Positions 1 through 9,742 of a stretch of DNA of 64,000 nucleotides are shown here, in pieces. Position 1 is the first letter of the stretch; each line of letters starts with the position of its first letter. The position numbers and the translations under genes were made by a program. Origin of the DNA: Haladaptatus sp. ZSTT2 (GTDB taxonomy: Archaea; Halobacteriota; Halobacteria; Halobacteriales; Halococcaceae); assembly GCF_037081775.1 (NCBI RefSeq), contig NZ_JBAMHQ010000001.1, positions 682,001 through 746,000 of the forward strand. The letters run 5' to 3'. The notes beneath the pieces were generated by a model. The model did not search any database. It worked only from the letters and a program-made list of their open reading frames with translations, and was not told the origin of the DNA.

Positions 1-1006
1 CCATGCGCGTGAGCATGGCGCGTGGCTCGCCCTGGTGGCCGGTCACGATAGGCAGGAAGTTCTCCTTGCCCTCTTTCATGATGCGTTTGAACGTGCGGTC
101 GACCGACTTGCGGTGACCGTACATCCCGAGGTCGTCCGGGAAGTCGACGAAGTTGAGGCGCTCTGCGGTACCCGAGTACTTCTCCATCGAGCGACCGAGG
201 AGGACTGGCTGGCGGCCGATGTCCTCTGCGAACTCGACGAGCGACTTCACACGCGCGACGTGCGAGGAGAACGTGGTTGCGACGATGCCGCCGTCGTAGT
301 CCTCCATGCTGTGGATGACGTCTTTGAGGTGTTTGCGTGCGACGGACTCGCTCGGCGTGCGGCCCTTGCGTCCGGCGTTCGTACAGTCTTCGATGTACGC
401 GAGGACGCCGTTTTCGGAGTTGGCAATCTCGCGGAACCGCTTCATGTCGATTGGGTCGCCAAGCACCGGCGTGTGGTCCATCCGCTTGTCGAGGCCGTAG
501 ACAACCGCGCCCTCCGGGGTGTGGAGCACGGGGTTGATGGCGTCGATGATGGAGTGGGTGACGTTGACGAATTCGAGTTCGACTTCCTCGGAGATGGACA
601 TCGTCTCACCGGGGTCCATCTTGATGAGGTCGTTTTGGACACCGAACTTCTCTTCGCCCTCGATCTGCTGTTTGACGAGTTCGATGGTGAACGGCGTCGC
701 AACGATTGGGGCGTTGTAGCGGTGGGCGAGCTTGCTGATTGCGCCGATGTGGTCAAGGTGACCGTGGGTCGGGACAATCGCTTTGACGTCGCCCTCAAGG
801 TCGCTCATGACACGGTCGTCCGGGATGGCACCCATGTCGATGAGGTCTAAGCTGTGCATTCGTTCGGTCTCGACGTTGTCGTGAATCAGGACCTGTGAAA
901 GGTTGAGGCCCATGTCGAAGATTACAACGTCGTCACCTGCGCGGACGGCAGTCATCTGCCGACCGACTTCTTCATAGCCGCCTATCGTAGCAATTTCAAT
1001 TTCCAT
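1..1006 (-). CDS. rnj: Ribonuclease J (archaeal aRNase J), 3' end outside window
   Basis: This beta-CASP metallo-beta-lactamase ribonuclease is expected to degrade RNA 5'-to-3' in the cytoplasm. About 335 N-terminal residues are in the window; the gene continues past base 1, so the C-terminal part is not visible. The protein opens [20 protein letters not shown], and the zinc motif HGHLDH is at residues 81-86. A second metal-binding stretch VTHSIIDA and the beta-CASP GRxxxR-like region (ending [11 protein letters not shown]) follow. The ATG at 1006 is preceded by a CGGAG Shine-Dalgarno-like element 8 nt upstream. That element sits in a hairpin. The gene lies downstream of mvk and ipk with its own likely promoter. 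Family assignment is firm; regulation is inferred. Confidence 0.93.
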   Translation of the reverse strand, partial: MEIEIATIGGYEEVGRQMTAVRAGDDVVIFDMGLNLSQVLIHDNVETERMHSLDLIDMGAIPDDRVMSDLEGDVKAIVPTHGHLDHIGAISKLAHRYNAPIVATPFTIELVKQQIEGEEKFGVQNDLIKMDPGETMSISEEVELEFVNVTHSIIDAINPVLHTPEGAVVYGLDKRMDHTPVLGDPIDMKRFREIANSENGVLAYIEDCTNAGRKGRTPSESVARKHLKDVIHSMEDYDGGIVATTFSSHVARVKSLVEFAEDIGRQPVLLGRSMEKYSGTAERLNFVDFPDDLGMYGHRKSVDRTFKRIMKEGKENFLPIVTGHQGEPRAMLTRM

Positions 1007-1146
1007 GGTTATAGCTCCGAGCGGAGCCCTCCAACCAGACGGTTCTGCATGAGCCTCCGGCGGGTCCCCGCCGAACGCCCACAACCGCACGAGGTGGACG
1101 GCTTGCTGTCTCGGTTACGGAACGGTACGAACTCGGGTCTTAAAAA
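1007..1146 (-). promoter_or_regulatory. RNase J promoter and structured mRNA leader
   Basis: On the minus strand a TATA-like TTTTTAA lies at 1140-1146. A start about 25 nt downstream gives a leader of roughly 110 nt, long for a haloarchaeon. The leader holds two perfect inverted repeats. One is at 1058-1073, with 7-bp arms CGGCGGG/CCCGCCG. The other is GCTCCGCTCGGAGC at 1014-1027, which encloses the CGGAG ribosome-binding sequence. A 13-codon reading frame ([13 protein letters not shown]) ends 2 nt before the rnj ATG. Pairing is read directly; function is inference. Confidence 0.5.
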
Positions 1147-1174
1147 GGACGTGGAATGGTGGGCGACTCCGCAC

Positions 1175-1921
1175 TCAGTTGCCCCGGCCGTCGATTCGGG
1201 TGCCCGGTGACTTGCCTGCGAGAAACGCCGCGAGGTCATCGAGACCGAAGATGTCTGCGGGTGCGCCGAGGGTGAGCAGTTCGCGAACCTTCCCGGCCAT
1301 CCCACCTGAGACGTCCGTCGCATCACTCTCACCGAGTGCTTGCGCGACCGACTCGAATGACGTGATTTCGGGGATGACATTGTTCTCCGCATCGAGCACG
1401 CCCGGAACCGCAGAACAGAGCCCAACCCGGTCTGCATCGAGCGACTGGGCGAGTGCCGTCACGATTTCGTCGCCGCTCACGACGGTCACACCCTTGCCTT
1501 CGTGGGCGATGACGTCGCCGTGGAGTACGGGGACAAACCCCTCTGCGAGCAGCGTTTCGACGGCCGTCGTCCCGAGCGTGAGTGCCCCGGCAGCGTCCCG
1601 CGATGCCGTCGACAGCGTGTGGACCGGCACGGCGGGCACGCCCGCTTCGTTCAGCCGGTGGACGACGACTTCGTTCAGGCGCTTCATCGCCTCGTGGATG
1701 TCGAGGACGGCGTCCGGGTCGTGGGTGCCGTCGGTGGTCGAAACGTCGTACTTGTTCGCGTGATGGTGGCCAAAGCTCCCGCCGCCGTGGACGAGGACGA
1801 GCCGCGAGATGTCGGCGTTGGCGAGCATCCCGACTGCCTTTCCGAGGCGCGGTTCGTGGATTTTCTCGACGCCTTCTTTCTCGGTGATGATACTGCCGCC
1901 GAGTTTGAGCACCGTCGTCAT
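1175..1921 (-). CDS. ipk: Isopentenyl phosphate kinase
   Basis: This kinase phosphorylates isopentenyl phosphate to isopentenyl diphosphate, the last step of the archaeal mevalonate route to ether-lipid isoprenoids. The 248-residue product belongs to the amino-acid kinase fold. Visible motifs are the nucleotide-binding LKLGGS at residues 5-10 and the HGGGSFGHHHANKY segment at 45-58, which carries the histidine typical of IPK. The length matches the family. Its ATG overlaps the mevalonate kinase stop by 4 nt (ATGA at 1918-1921), so the two pathway genes are translationally coupled. Confidence is high because both motifs and context agree. Confidence 0.95.
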   Translation of the reverse strand: MTTVLKLGGSIITEKEGVEKIHEPRLGKAVGMLANADISRLVLVHGGGSFGHHHANKYDVSTTDGTHDPDAVLDIHEAMKRLNEVVVHRLNEAGVPAVPVHTLSTASRDAAGALTLGTTAVETLLAEGFVPVLHGDVIAHEGKGVTVVSGDEIVTALAQSLDADRVGLCSAVPGVLDAENNVIPEITSFESVAQALGESDATDVSGGMAGKVRELLTLGAPADIFGLDDLAAFLAGKSPGTRIDGRGN

Positions 1922-2910
1922 GGTTCCTCCACGCGCACGCCTTCGGTGTCGAGTTCGGCGCGGAAGGCATCTTCACAGCCCATGGTAAAGCGAAGCGCCG
2001 TCGCCGTCGCGTCCGTTTCGTCGAGTGCGACGATACAGCCACCGCCACCCGCGCCCGTGAGTTTTGCACCGAGCGCATCGGCGTCACGCGCCGCCCACAC
2101 CATCGTATCGAGCGAACGCGAGGAGACGCCGAGGGCTTCGAGCAGTCCGTGATTGAAGTTCATGAGTCGGCCGAGTTCCTCGATATTGCCGTCTGCCAGC
2201 GCCTGCTCTCCGTGACGGACGATGTCGCCGATGGCAGAAACGGTGTTCGCAGCGAAGTCGTACTCTTCGCGGAGTTTGCGAACGCCTGCGACGAGCACGC
2301 CCGTGTCACCCGCACCGCCGTCGTAGCCGATGACGAACGGGAGGTTGTCGGGTGCGTCGATGGTTCGACAGTCGTCGCCTTCGACGCGCACCGCCCCGCC
2401 CATCGCAGAGCAGAACGTGTCCGCGCGCGACGCTTGCCCGTCTTGGACGTCGAGTTCGACCTGATAGGCGCGGTCTGCGAGCTGTTCGTTGGTAAGTTCG
2501 ACGCCGAGTTCGCGGGTGGCGGCGTCGATGGCCGCGACGACCACGGCGGCAGAAGAGCCAAGCCCCGCACCGAGCGGAATCGAACTTTCGATGGTGATGT
2601 CGAAGCCAGCGTCTGGCTGGTTCGCCGCGTCTCGCGCCTGTGAGACGGCACCGTCGATGTAGCCCATCGCAGCGCGAACGAGGCCGCTTGGCACGTCCAC
2701 GTCGGGTGCGCCGCCCGCGTCACCGCTGTACTCGACGGTGAACCCGTCGAGTGTGAGGTCGGCTGCCTGCACGCGAAGGCGGCCGTCATCGCGGGCGTCT
2801 ACGGTGACTCGCGCGCGGCGTTCGATAGCACAGGGGACGGCCGGTTCCCCGTACACGACGGCGTGCTCACCAAAGAGATAGACCTTGCCTGGAGCACTTG
2901 AAACGGTCAT
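1918..2910 (-). CDS. mvk: Mevalonate kinase
   Basis: This GHMP-family kinase converts mevalonate to 5-phosphomevalonate for isoprenoid lipid synthesis. The 330-residue product begins MTVSSAPGKVYLFGEHAVVYG; the GEHAVV signature is typical of mevalonate kinases. The ATP-binding loop PLGAGLGSSA is at 112-121, and the C-terminal TGAGGGG loop is at 285-291. I chose the ATG at 2910. Longer in-frame starts exist, but the GHMP domain starts here and a TATA-like GTTATCC (2931-2937, minus) sits about 24 nt upstream. It is the first gene of the mvk-ipk pair. Confidence 0.95.
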   Translation of the reverse strand: MTVSSAPGKVYLFGEHAVVYGEPAVPCAIERRARVTVDARDDGRLRVQAADLTLDGFTVEYSGDAGGAPDVDVPSGLVRAAMGYIDGAVSQARDAANQPDAGFDITIESSIPLGAGLGSSAAVVVAAIDAATRELGVELTNEQLADRAYQVELDVQDGQASRADTFCSAMGGAVRVEGDDCRTIDAPDNLPFVIGYDGGAGDTGVLVAGVRKLREEYDFAANTVSAIGDIVRHGEQALADGNIEELGRLMNFNHGLLEALGVSSRSLDTMVWAARDADALGAKLTGAGGGGCIVALDETDATATALRFTMGCEDAFRAELDTEGVRVEEP

Positions 2911-3004
2911 TACCCATTCGAGGGTTCGAGGGATAACAGTAGTTGCGAATTTACCCGTCACGCATCCTCACATTTCAATAGTGATGACCGCAATCCCTGC
3001 AGAT

Positions 3005-3568
3005 ATGTCACTCACCGCGCGAATGCGTCGCCACGTAGAGGAGACGATTCGCCGGTTCGACGCGGCCTACGGCACCTACGAAATCGTCGAAAAGGCCGCA
3101 ACGTGGCCCACCGGACGCTACGACGGCGCCGCCGCCCACTTCGAGGAGACCGGCGACCTCGGCGGGGCGGGCGTCTGGCTCTCGAACCGCGACGGCGAAG
3201 TGCTCCTCATCCGGCGGGTTGGCGAAGCCGCGTGGACCGCGCCGGGCGGCTACATCAACCCCGACGAATCCTACGAAGAAACCGCACGCCGTGAAGTGCG
3301 CGAAGAGACGAGCGTCGAGTGTTTGCTCACCGGACTCAATCAGGTGCACGTCACGACCGTCACCGACGACGCGGACCCCTCCCGACCGGAGCTGTTCAAC
3401 CTCTCTGTGGTGTTCGACGGCCAGCACCTCTCGGGGTCACCAGAGCCGGACGCAGACGAAGTCGAAGCGGCGCGCTGGTGGGACGTGCTCCCAGACCAGC
3501 TTCAGCATCCAGAACTCCACCAACTGCCTCTCCCCGAGCGAACGCCGTCGCTCACGGACGATGAATAA
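3005..3568 (+). CDS. NUDIX hydrolase
   Basis: A 187-residue NUDIX-fold hydrolase that should cleave a nucleoside diphosphate linked to another moiety; the substrate cannot be told from sequence. The Nudix box spans about residues 81-103 and contains GGYINPDESYEETARREVRE, with the metal-binding REVREE core intact. An N-terminal helical segment of about 50 residues precedes the fold, as in related haloarchaeal proteins. The ATG at 3005 is preferred; an ATG at 2984 would add seven residues. It is transcribed divergently from mvk and convergently with rps2, so it is a single-gene unit. Confidence 0.85.
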   Translation: MSLTARMRRHVEETIRRFDAAYGTYEIVEKAATWPTGRYDGAAAHFEETGDLGGAGVWLSNRDGEVLLIRRVGEAAWTAPGGYINPDESYEETARREVREETSVECLLTGLNQVHVTTVTDDADPSRPELFNLSVVFDGQHLSGSPEPDADEVEAARWWDVLPDQLQHPELHQLPLPERTPSLTDDE

Positions 3569-3586
3569 GAAACGAAAAAGGGCGGC

Positions 3587-4363
3587 TTAAATCTCGCTCT
3601 CGAAGTCTTCGAGGGCGTAGGACGGCTCTGCGCCGCGGCGGTCGAGCGTCTCGTTGGCAAGCAGCCAGTAGACGACCGACAGCGCTTTGCGACCCTTGTT
3701 GTTCGTTGGGACGACGAGGTCTACGTTGCTGGTCGAGTTGTTGGAGTCGCACATGGCGATGACCGGAATTCCAACGGTGATGGCCTCTTTTACGGCCTGA
3801 CTGTCACCAATCGGGTCGGTCACCACGACGACGTCCGGCTCGATGTAGCCTGCGTAGTCGGGGTTGGTCAGCGTTCCGGGGATGAAGCGGCCCGTTCGGG
3901 CGCGTGCGCCGACGGCGTCGGCGAACTTCTCTGCCGGGAAGCGACCGTACTGGCGACTCGAGGTCACCAGAATCTGTTCTGGGTTGTAGCCCGCAAGGAA
4001 GTCCGCAGCGGTGCGGATGCGCTCGTCTGTTTTCGAGATGTCAAGGACGTACAGACCGTCGTCACGGACGCGGTGGATGAACCGCTCCATGTACTTGGTC
4101 TTCTGCTGAGTACCGATGTGGACACCAGCGGCGAGGTAATCCTCGACCGGGATGAGGAGGTCTGCCTCCTCCTGGTTGTCCATCACGTCCTCGTCAAGCA
4201 CGGGGCTCTCTTCTTCGGCCTCGGTGGCCGGCTCTTCGTCATCTGCCTCTCGGACGTCCGTGTCGGGGTCGACCTCGGGTTCCGCACCGGCCTCGCCGGT
4301 CGGCTCCTGGTCGATCTCCTCCTCGGCCGCCTCGAGGCCTTCTTCTTGTTCGTTATCGCTCAT
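3587..4363 (-). CDS. rps2: Small subunit ribosomal protein uS2
   Basis: Structural protein of the 30S subunit. The product has 258 residues. About the first 70 form a very acidic, low-complexity extension (runs of Glu and Asp), and the conserved S2 domain starts near [16 protein letters not shown] and includes [12 protein letters not shown]. Acidic N-terminal tails on S2 are common in halophilic archaea. The gene starts inside the eno stop (4-nt ATGA overlap at 4360-4363) and ends the superoperon. It faces the NUDIX gene. Confidence 0.96.
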   Translation of the reverse strand: MSDNEQEEGLEAAEEEIDQEPTGEAGAEPEVDPDTDVREADDEEPATEAEEESPVLDEDVMDNQEEADLLIPVEDYLAAGVHIGTQQKTKYMERFIHRVRDDGLYVLDISKTDERIRTAADFLAGYNPEQILVTSSRQYGRFPAEKFADAVGARARTGRFIPGTLTNPDYAGYIEPDVVVVTDPIGDSQAVKEAITVGIPVIAMCDSNNSTSNVDLVVPTNNKGRKALSVVYWLLANETLDRRGAEPSYALEDFESEI

Positions 4364-5556
4364 GCGTTTGCCTCGATTCGGATGAGTTCGTTGAGTTTTG
4401 CAGTGCGCTCGCCGCCTACGGCACCCGTCTTGATGAACGGGGCGTCGGTCGCGACAGCGAGGTGTGCGATCGTCGTGTCCTCTGTCTCACCACTGCGGTG
4501 GGAGATAACCGGGTCGTACCCGTTTCGGACGGCGAGTTCAACGGCGTCGAACGCGTCACTCAGCGTGCCAATCTGGTTTGGCTTGATGAGGATGCTGTTC
4601 GCCGCGCCCATGTCGATGCCGTCTGCGAGTCGCTCGGTGTTGGTGACGAACAGGTCGTCACCACAGATGAGCGTCCGGTCGCCAACGGTCTCGGTGAGCG
4701 CTTTGAAGCCGTCAAAGTCGTTCTCGTCGAGGGGGTCCTCGACGTACACGAGGTCGTAGTCAGTGACGAGGGAGGCGATGTAGTCTACTTGTTCGTCAGG
4801 CGTGCGCGTGACGTCTCCGTAGTGGTACTCGCCGTCTTCGAACAACTCGGATGCGGCCACGTCGAGGCCGAATCGAATCTCGAAGCCAACGTCGTCTTCG
4901 ACCGCGTCTGTTGCTTCGGCCATGATGTCGAACGCTTCGGCGTCGTCAATCGATGGTGCCCATGCGCCTTCATCGCCTTTCGCTGCCGCAACGCCGCGAG
5001 CGTCGAGCAGTTCTTTGACCGTGTCGTGAACTGCCGCGTTCGCGAACACCGCGTCCTCGACGCTCGGTGCGCCGATGGGGGCTGAAAGGAACTCCTGGAT
5101 GTACGTCGCGTCGGTGGCGTGTTCGCCGCCGCCGATGACGTTGCCGAGGGGGACGGGGAACGTGTTCCCACGGAACGTTCCACCGAGGTGCTGATAGAGG
5201 GGCGCGCCGAGCAGGTCGGCGGCCGCCTTCGCCGCGGCCATCGAAATGGCGACGGCGCTGTTTGCACCAAGCTCGGAGAAGTTGTCCGTGCCGTCTGCGG
5301 CGCGCAGGGCTGCGTCAACGCTGCGCTGGTCGCCTGCGTACACCTTCCCGACGAGTCGGGGGATGGCGTGTTCGCGGGCGGCCGCGATGGCCTCTTCGAC
5401 GGGGAGTTCAATGGCTTCGAATTCGCCCGTACTCGCGCCACTTGGGGCTGCTGCACGGCCGAATCCACCGCTTTCGGTGCGCACGTCTGCTTCGACCGTC
5501 GGGTTGCCCCGCGAGTCGAGAATCGCGCGTAAGTGAACCTCGGAGATGAGCGTCAC
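4360..5556 (-). CDS. eno: Enolase (phosphopyruvate hydratase)
   Basis: Glycolytic enzyme that interconverts 2-phosphoglycerate and phosphoenolpyruvate. The 398-residue length is normal for archaeal enolases. Diagnostic segments are [14 protein letters not shown] near the N-terminus (about residue 12), the metal region [11 protein letters not shown] and [10 protein letters not shown], the catalytic lysine in [11 protein letters not shown] and the [11 protein letters not shown] signature. It overlaps rpoK upstream by 4 nt and rps2 downstream by 4 nt. A glycolytic gene inside the ribosomal protein/RNA polymerase operon is the usual haloarchaeal order. Confidence 0.97.
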   Translation of the reverse strand: MTLISEVHLRAILDSRGNPTVEADVRTESGGFGRAAAPSGASTGEFEAIELPVEEAIAAAREHAIPRLVGKVYAGDQRSVDAALRAADGTDNFSELGANSAVAISMAAAKAAADLLGAPLYQHLGGTFRGNTFPVPLGNVIGGGEHATDATYIQEFLSAPIGAPSVEDAVFANAAVHDTVKELLDARGVAAAKGDEGAWAPSIDDAEAFDIMAEATDAVEDDVGFEIRFGLDVAASELFEDGEYHYGDVTRTPDEQVDYIASLVTDYDLVYVEDPLDENDFDGFKALTETVGDRTLICGDDLFVTNTERLADGIDMGAANSILIKPNQIGTLSDAFDAVELAVRNGYDPVISHRSGETEDTTIAHLAVATDAPFIKTGAVGGERTAKLNELIRIEANA

Positions 5557-5729
5557 TGCTTTGCACCTCGGTTGACGGTAAACGGCAGGACACCGGCGTC
5601 GAACTCCTCGGCTGCGATGAGAATCGGTTGGGATTCGTCCGTCTCAATGAGGACGGGCGCGCCGTACGACACCTGCAGGGCGCGTGCCCCGAGGATGCGT
5701 GCTTTTTCGTACCGGCTGTATCGTTGCAT
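5553..5729 (-). CDS. rpoK: RNA polymerase subunit K (Rpo6)
   Basis: Small archaeal RNA polymerase subunit, orthologue of eukaryotic Rpb6 and bacterial omega, that helps hold the catalytic core together. From the ATG at 5729 the product is 58 residues and contains the family block [14 protein letters not shown] followed by GAPVLI. A GTG at 5738 would add three residues and overlap the rpoN stop as GTGA (5735-5738); coupling makes that start possible. The ATG is preferred because the added residues match nothing in the family. Confidence 0.93.
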   Translation of the reverse strand: MQRYSRYEKARILGARALQVSYGAPVLIETDESQPILIAAEEFDAGVLPFTVNRGAKQ

Positions 5730-5734
5730 GGATA

Positions 5735-5929
5735 TCACTGGTATGGGGCGACGACATCGACGAGGTCGCGGTGCGACACTAGCATGCGCCGACAGCAGAA
5801 TCGGTCCAGCCCGAGGTCGTCGAGTACTTGTTCGGGGTCTTCATCGCCATCTAAGGCGCGTGCTTCGAATTCTTCCCAGTGTTCGCCGACAACTTTGCCG
5901 CACGTGAAACACCGGACTGGTATCATCAT
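5735..5929 (-). CDS. rpoN: RNA polymerase subunit N (Rpo10)
   Basis: Zinc-binding RNA polymerase subunit, orthologue of eukaryotic Rpb10, needed to assemble the Rpo3/Rpo11/Rpo12 platform. The 64-residue product has the family zinc ligands Cys7, Cys10, Cys45 and Cys46 (CFTC and CCRRM). It lies in the rps9-rpoN-rpoK order conserved across archaea. Confidence 0.96.
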   Translation of the reverse strand: MMIPVRCFTCGKVVGEHWEEFEARALDGDEDPEQVLDDLGLDRFCCRRMLVSHRDLVDVVAPYQ

Positions 5930-5941
5930 GGCGTGGTCACC

Positions 5942-6337
5942 TCAGCGGTAGGACTTCTGGTAGCGGGCACGAGCGCCGGGCCCGCCCCACTTCTTTGGTT
6001 CAGACTGGCGAACGTCGTTCACCAGCAGGGAACGGTCGAACTCCATGAACGCGTCGCGGAGTTCGGCGTCCGCAGAGTGCTCAACCAGTCCACGCGCGAT
6101 GGCGGTGCGGACTGCGTCGGCCTGTCCGACGACGCCGCCGCCTTGCACGTGCACTTCGATGTCGACCGAGTCGCGCAGGCCTTCGGAGATGCGGAACGGC
6201 TCCAGCATCTTGAGGCGGGCGAGTTCTGGTTCGACCAGTTCGACTGGCTGGGAATTGATACGCACGCGACCTTCGCCTGCTTTGACCGTTGCACGGGCGA
6301 TGGCCGTCTTCTTCTTACCACTCGTATTCGTTACCAT
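5942..6337 (-). CDS. rps9: Small subunit ribosomal protein uS9
   Basis: 30S ribosomal protein whose C-terminal tail reaches the P-site tRNA. The 131-residue product begins [21 protein letters not shown] and ends with the basic tail [14 protein letters not shown], both characteristic of uS9. Its start overlaps the rpl13 stop by 7 nt. Confidence 0.97.
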   Translation of the reverse strand: MVTNTSGKKKTAIARATVKAGEGRVRINSQPVELVEPELARLKMLEPFRISEGLRDSVDIEVHVQGGGVVGQADAVRTAIARGLVEHSADAELRDAFMEFDRSLLVNDVRQSEPKKWGGPGARARYQKSYR

Positions 6338-6768
6338 GTGACGTTGGCCCCCAGTTTTTCGCTCACTTCGCCCAGTTGGACAAAGCGGATGTTCGATAAG
6401 CGGTCGATCGACGTGCCTTCAAGGACTTCGCCGTCGTCGTCGTACGGGTTACCCACGTAGACGCGGACGGATTCGAGCGCCTCACGGCCACGCTGCGTTT
6501 TGTATGGCAGCATGCCGCGGATGGCGCGCTTGAAGATCATGTCGGGACGCTTTGGGTAGTATGGGCCCTGGTCAGAGCCGATCTCGGCACGCTTCTCGTA
6601 GACCGAGAAGATGTCGTCTTTGCTGCCGGTGATGATGGTTTCTTCTGCGTTCACCACGGCAACGCGCTCGCCGTCTAAGGCGAGCTGGGCGACCTGGCTG
6701 GCCACCCGACCCATGATGCAGTCGCGGGCGTCGACAATGACGTCGACGTCGAATTCGGCTGCGCTCAT
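6331..6768 (-). CDS. rpl13: Large subunit ribosomal protein uL13
   Basis: 50S ribosomal protein, early assembly. The 145-residue product shows [19 protein letters not shown] near the N-terminus and [22 protein letters not shown], both signatures of archaeal uL13. It is coupled to rpl18e upstream by an ATGA overlap and to rps9 downstream. Confidence 0.97.
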   Translation of the reverse strand: MSAAEFDVDVIVDARDCIMGRVASQVAQLALDGERVAVVNAEETIITGSKDDIFSVYEKRAEIGSDQGPYYPKRPDMIFKRAIRGMLPYKTQRGREALESVRVYVGNPYDDDGEVLEGTSIDRLSNIRFVQLGEVSEKLGANVTW

Positions 6769-7115
6769 TGAATCACCCGAATGTTCGTTCCGTTGGGGTT
6801 CTGTTCAAGGATCTGTTCCAGCTTAACTGGCTCACCGACTTGCTTGATCTTCGTCTCTGCTGACGACGAGAAGTCGACTGCAGCGACGGTGACCGACTTT
6901 TGAAGGACGCCACTGCCGAGCACCTTTCCAGGTACAACGACGGTTTCGTCCTCTTTGGCGTACCGCTCGATACGGCCCAGGTTGACCTCTGCGTGGTTAC
7001 GCCGGGGCTTTTCGAGTCGGTCAGCAACATCGCTCCAGATGTCGGCACCCGAATCACGGGCGGTCGACTTCAGGTCGGCGATGAGACTGGCGAGCCTCGG
7101 ATTCGTCTTACTCAT
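6765..7115 (-). CDS. rpl18e: Large subunit ribosomal protein eL18
   Basis: 50S ribosomal protein of the archaeal/eukaryotic eL18 family. The 116-residue product begins [16 protein letters not shown] and carries the conserved [12 protein letters not shown] segment. It follows the tRNA-Leu gene by 26 nt on the same strand, so a polycistronic precursor must be processed to release the tRNA. Confidence 0.96.
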   Translation of the reverse strand: MSKTNPRLASLIADLKSTARDSGADIWSDVADRLEKPRRNHAEVNLGRIERYAKEDETVVVPGKVLGSGVLQKSVTVAAVDFSSSAETKIKQVGEPVKLEQILEQNPNGTNIRVIQ

Positions 7116-7141
7116 AATATCGCTCCTGGTGGAAAACTGAG

Positions 7142-7226
7142 TGCAGGGGGCAGGATTTGAACCTGCGGACTCCTACGAGACAGCGCCCTGAACGCTGCGC
7201 CGTTGGCCTGACTTGGCTACCCCTGC
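7142..7226 (-). tRNA. tRNA-Leu (anticodon CAG)
   Basis: The minus strand reads as a cloverleaf with a long variable arm. Acceptor arms GCAGGGG and CCCCTGC pair fully, with discriminator A. The anticodon stem CAGCG/CGCTG encloses the loop TTCAGGG, giving anticodon CAG. The T arm contains GGTTCAAATCC. No intron and no encoded CCA are seen. It sits between rpoD and rpl18e in the operon, as in other haloarchaea. Confidence 0.96.
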
Positions 7227-7346
7227 TCGCATGCATGTGTTTTGGGTTGGCCTTCAAACCTGTTTCGATTGCACACCCGGTCCTGCCGGTGGTTTTGTGG
7301 GCAGGCGTCCGGGACTGAATGTGGTTTGAAGGGATCATTGGTCTGC

Positions 7347-8093
7347 TTACAGTTGGACTGCTTCTTCGAGTTCTGCGGCGCGGTCACCGAGACTATCGGC
7401 GGCGGCGAGGACGAGGTCTGCGACGGTGAACGACCCGTCAGTTTCGACGTCGAACACGAACGCGTTCGGCACGTCGGTGACTTCGACTTCCTTGCCTGGA
7501 TACCGCTTCGAGAGGTCGTGGTCGAACTCTTCGGTGCCGACCAGTTCTCCGTCTTCTTCGATTACACCACGAAGGATGTTCGGTTCGTCATCCTCAAACT
7601 CACCTGCGTCACCGACGACCTCGACACGCTGGAGGTGTCGGTAGCCAACGGCCACCCCACCTTGGAACTTCGCGTGGGATTTGCCGGTGTCGAGAACCGC
7701 GTCGGCCTCGAATTCGAGACGCTGGCTCTCTTTGAGTTCGACGATGGGGACGTTCTGGTCTGCGGGCTGGACGAGGTCGTCCGCCGAGACGAGGTCGCCC
7801 GAGTACGCCGTTGCCGGCCCTTTCACGTCGAGACTCAGGGTGACGGTGTCACCGAGCTCGAACTCGCCGATGGGCGAGGTGAGCGGGACGAGACCCAGTC
7901 GCAGGGCGATCATCTCGTCGAACATCACACTCGAGTTCTCGATGAACCGAACCGTGTCGATCGACAGCGTGGGCACGTCCGTAATCATCGCGCGGCGGAT
8001 GCCGTTTGCGAATGCCGGGGTGACCCCACGGACGAGGAATCGCGACCTGCGATCCGTGTAGTCGATGAACTCCACTTCGTAGTCGACAGCCAT
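7347..8093 (-). CDS. rpoD: RNA polymerase subunit D (Rpo3)
   Basis: Assembly-platform subunit of archaeal RNA polymerase, orthologue of Rpb3 and bacterial alpha. The 248-residue product contains the dimerization motif [24 protein letters not shown], shared with alpha and Rpb3. The insert domain lacks an obvious Cys-rich Fe-S or zinc cluster, unlike D subunits of some other archaea. It starts 2 nt after the rps11 stop. Confidence 0.96.
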   Translation of the reverse strand: MAVDYEVEFIDYTDRRSRFLVRGVTPAFANGIRRAMITDVPTLSIDTVRFIENSSVMFDEMIALRLGLVPLTSPIGEFELGDTVTLSLDVKGPATAYSGDLVSADDLVQPADQNVPIVELKESQRLEFEADAVLDTGKSHAKFQGGVAVGYRHLQRVEVVGDAGEFEDDEPNILRGVIEEDGELVGTEEFDHDLSKRYPGKEVEVTDVPNAFVFDVETDGSFTVADLVLAAADSLGDRAAELEEAVQL

Positions 8094-8095
8094 TG

Positions 8096-8482
8096 TTAGA
8101 ACCCGCTGTTCTTAGGAGCACGAGTGCCGTCGTGCGGAATTGGCGTGACGTCTTCGATGCGGCCGATTTCGAGTCCGGCACGGGCGAGCGCGCGAATCGT
8201 CGCCTGTGCGCCGGGGCCTGGGTTCTTCTGGAGGTTGCCACCGGGGCCACGCACACGGATGTGCAGGCCAGTGATACCAGCGGCGTGAATCTCCTCTGCG
8301 ACCGTCTCAGCCATCTGCATCGCCGCGTACGGGGATGCTTCGTCACGGTTCTGCTTGACTACGGTACCACCGGACGATTTGACGATCGTCTCGGCGCCCG
8401 TCTGGTCGGTGACCGTGATGATGGTGTTGTTGAACGATGCGTAAACGTGGGCAATGCCCCATTTTTCTTCTTCAGAACTCAT
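8096..8482 (-). CDS. rps11: Small subunit ribosomal protein uS11
   Basis: 30S platform protein. The 128-residue product shows [23 protein letters not shown] at the N-terminus and the C-terminal [18 protein letters not shown] typical of archaeal uS11. It overlaps the rps4 stop by 4 nt (ATGA). Confidence 0.97.
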   Translation of the reverse strand: MSSEEEKWGIAHVYASFNNTIITVTDQTGAETIVKSSGGTVVKQNRDEASPYAAMQMAETVAEEIHAAGITGLHIRVRGPGGNLQKNPGPGAQATIRALARAGLEIGRIEDVTPIPHDGTRAPKNSGF

Positions 8483-9009
8483 TGTTGGTCCTCCGAACGC
8501 TCAGGGTGCAGGTCGTCTGCGAGTGGGCTGGTCTCGTCGAACGCGACCGAATCCTCATCTGCGACGGATACCTTCGCAGAGGGAGTGGTAACACGGCTGC
8601 CGGCGACGGTGACGTGACCGTGGACGATGAACTGGCGTGCCTGCTTTGGCGTGTGACCGAGGCCTTTGCGGTAGGCGACCGTCTGGAGACGGCGTTCGAG
8701 CACGTCGTTCACGTCGAGACTCAGGACGTCGTCAAGGCTGTCGTCCTCGGAGAGGATGCCGATGCGCTTGAGACGGGCGAGGAACTGGGAACCGCGCTCG
8801 GTTGCGAGTTCCGTGTCGCCTTGCGTCTGCCCGAGCAGTTCGCGGGCTTCGCGGCGGTAGTTACGCAGTTCCGACTGCGCCTTCCAGAGTTCTTCTTTGT
8901 TCTTCAGGCCGTAACGACCGGCGAGCCCGTGCTCTTCGGCGATGCGCTCGCCCTGGAACGGGTGGTTCGGGGTTTCGTAGAACTTCGTGTTCTGTCCGGG
9001 AAGCGACAT
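8479..9009 (-). CDS. rps4: Small subunit ribosomal protein uS4
   Basis: 30S assembly-initiating protein. The 176-residue product has the family opening ([19 protein letters not shown]) and an S4 RNA-binding domain at about 105-165 ([29 protein letters not shown]). An acidic C-terminal tail follows. It starts 3 nt after rps13. Confidence 0.97.
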   Translation of the reverse strand: MSLPGQNTKFYETPNHPFQGERIAEEHGLAGRYGLKNKEELWKAQSELRNYRREARELLGQTQGDTELATERGSQFLARLKRIGILSEDDSLDDVLSLDVNDVLERRLQTVAYRKGLGHTPKQARQFIVHGHVTVAGSRVTTPSAKVSVADEDSVAFDETSPLADDLHPERSEDQQ

Positions 9010-9012
9010 TTA

Positions 9013-9504
9013 TTACTCCTCCTCCTGTTTGATGGCTTCGATGTTGACACCGATGGTTCCCTCCGAGCGTCCGGTGGACTTGGTGCGCTGGCCACGAACT
9101 TTCTGTCCGCGCTTGTGGCGTGCGCCCTTGTAGGAGTTAATCATCTTCATCCGGTTGATGTCACGCGTTCGCGTGAGGTTTACGTCGTTACCGGTGATGT
9201 GTTTCGTCTCGCCCGTGTAGAAGTCGCTTTGACGATTCGTGAGCCACACTGGCACTTCGTCAGCGTACTCTTCTACGAGGGAGACAATCGATTCAATCTC
9301 GTCGTCCTCGAGGCGGCCGAACGTTTCACGTCGGTCGATGTTGGCTTTTTTCGCGATGATGCGGGCCGTCCGTCGGCCAATGCCGTTCATCTCGCTCAGT
9401 GCACGCTCGATGCTCTTCGTACCATCGAGGTCTGTCTGTCCGATACGAACGAAGTATCTGATGTCCTCTTGTTCTTCGTCCGTGTTGGGTTCTTCTGCAC
9501 TCAT
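9013..9504 (-). CDS. rps13: Small subunit ribosomal protein uS13
   Basis: 30S head protein contacting tRNA and 50S. From the ATG at 9504 the product is 163 residues. The acidic leader MSAEEPNTDEEQED is followed by RYFVRIGQTDLDG, and the C-terminus carries the basic KGARHKRGQKVRGQRTKSTGR motif. The reading frame extends further upstream into the tRNA-Ser gene, which argues against earlier starts. First protein gene of the superoperon. Confidence 0.96.
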   Translation of the reverse strand: MSAEEPNTDEEQEDIRYFVRIGQTDLDGTKSIERALSEMNGIGRRTARIIAKKANIDRRETFGRLEDDEIESIVSLVEEYADEVPVWLTNRQSDFYTGETKHITGNDVNLTRTRDINRMKMINSYKGARHKRGQKVRGQRTKSTGRSEGTIGVNIEAIKQEEE

Positions 9505-9573
9505 TGTTGCTGAATGGTTGATGAAGCAACTTCGTTGCTTCGGTCGAAAGTGTCCGTTATTGGACGTTCGAGA

Positions 9574-9658
9574 CGTCGTGGCGGGGATTCGAACCCCGGA
9601 GGCTTGACGCCACAGAGTTAGCAACCCTGCGCCTTGGGCCAGACTTGGCTACCACGAC
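9574..9658 (-). tRNA. tRNA-Ser (anticodon GCT)
   Basis: Minus-strand cloverleaf with a long variable arm. Acceptor arms GTCGTGG and CCACGAC pair fully, with discriminator G. The anticodon stem CAGGG/CTCTG (one G-T pair) holds the loop TTGCTAA, giving anticodon GCT. The T arm has GGGTTCGAATCCC. No intron and no CCA are encoded. It leads the ribosomal operon, 69 nt before rps13. Confidence 0.96.
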
Positions 9659-9742
9659 CTGCGCTCAGTATCTTCGCCCAGTTGGACTCGGGGCACATGC
9701 CCCTACAGCTATTCGCTTACACTGGTACAAATCCGGTTAGGG

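Noticed and set aside
7142-9658. Possible introns in the two tRNA genes
   Set aside because: Both anticodon loops are 7 nt with uninterrupted stems; no bulge-helix-bulge insertion is present.
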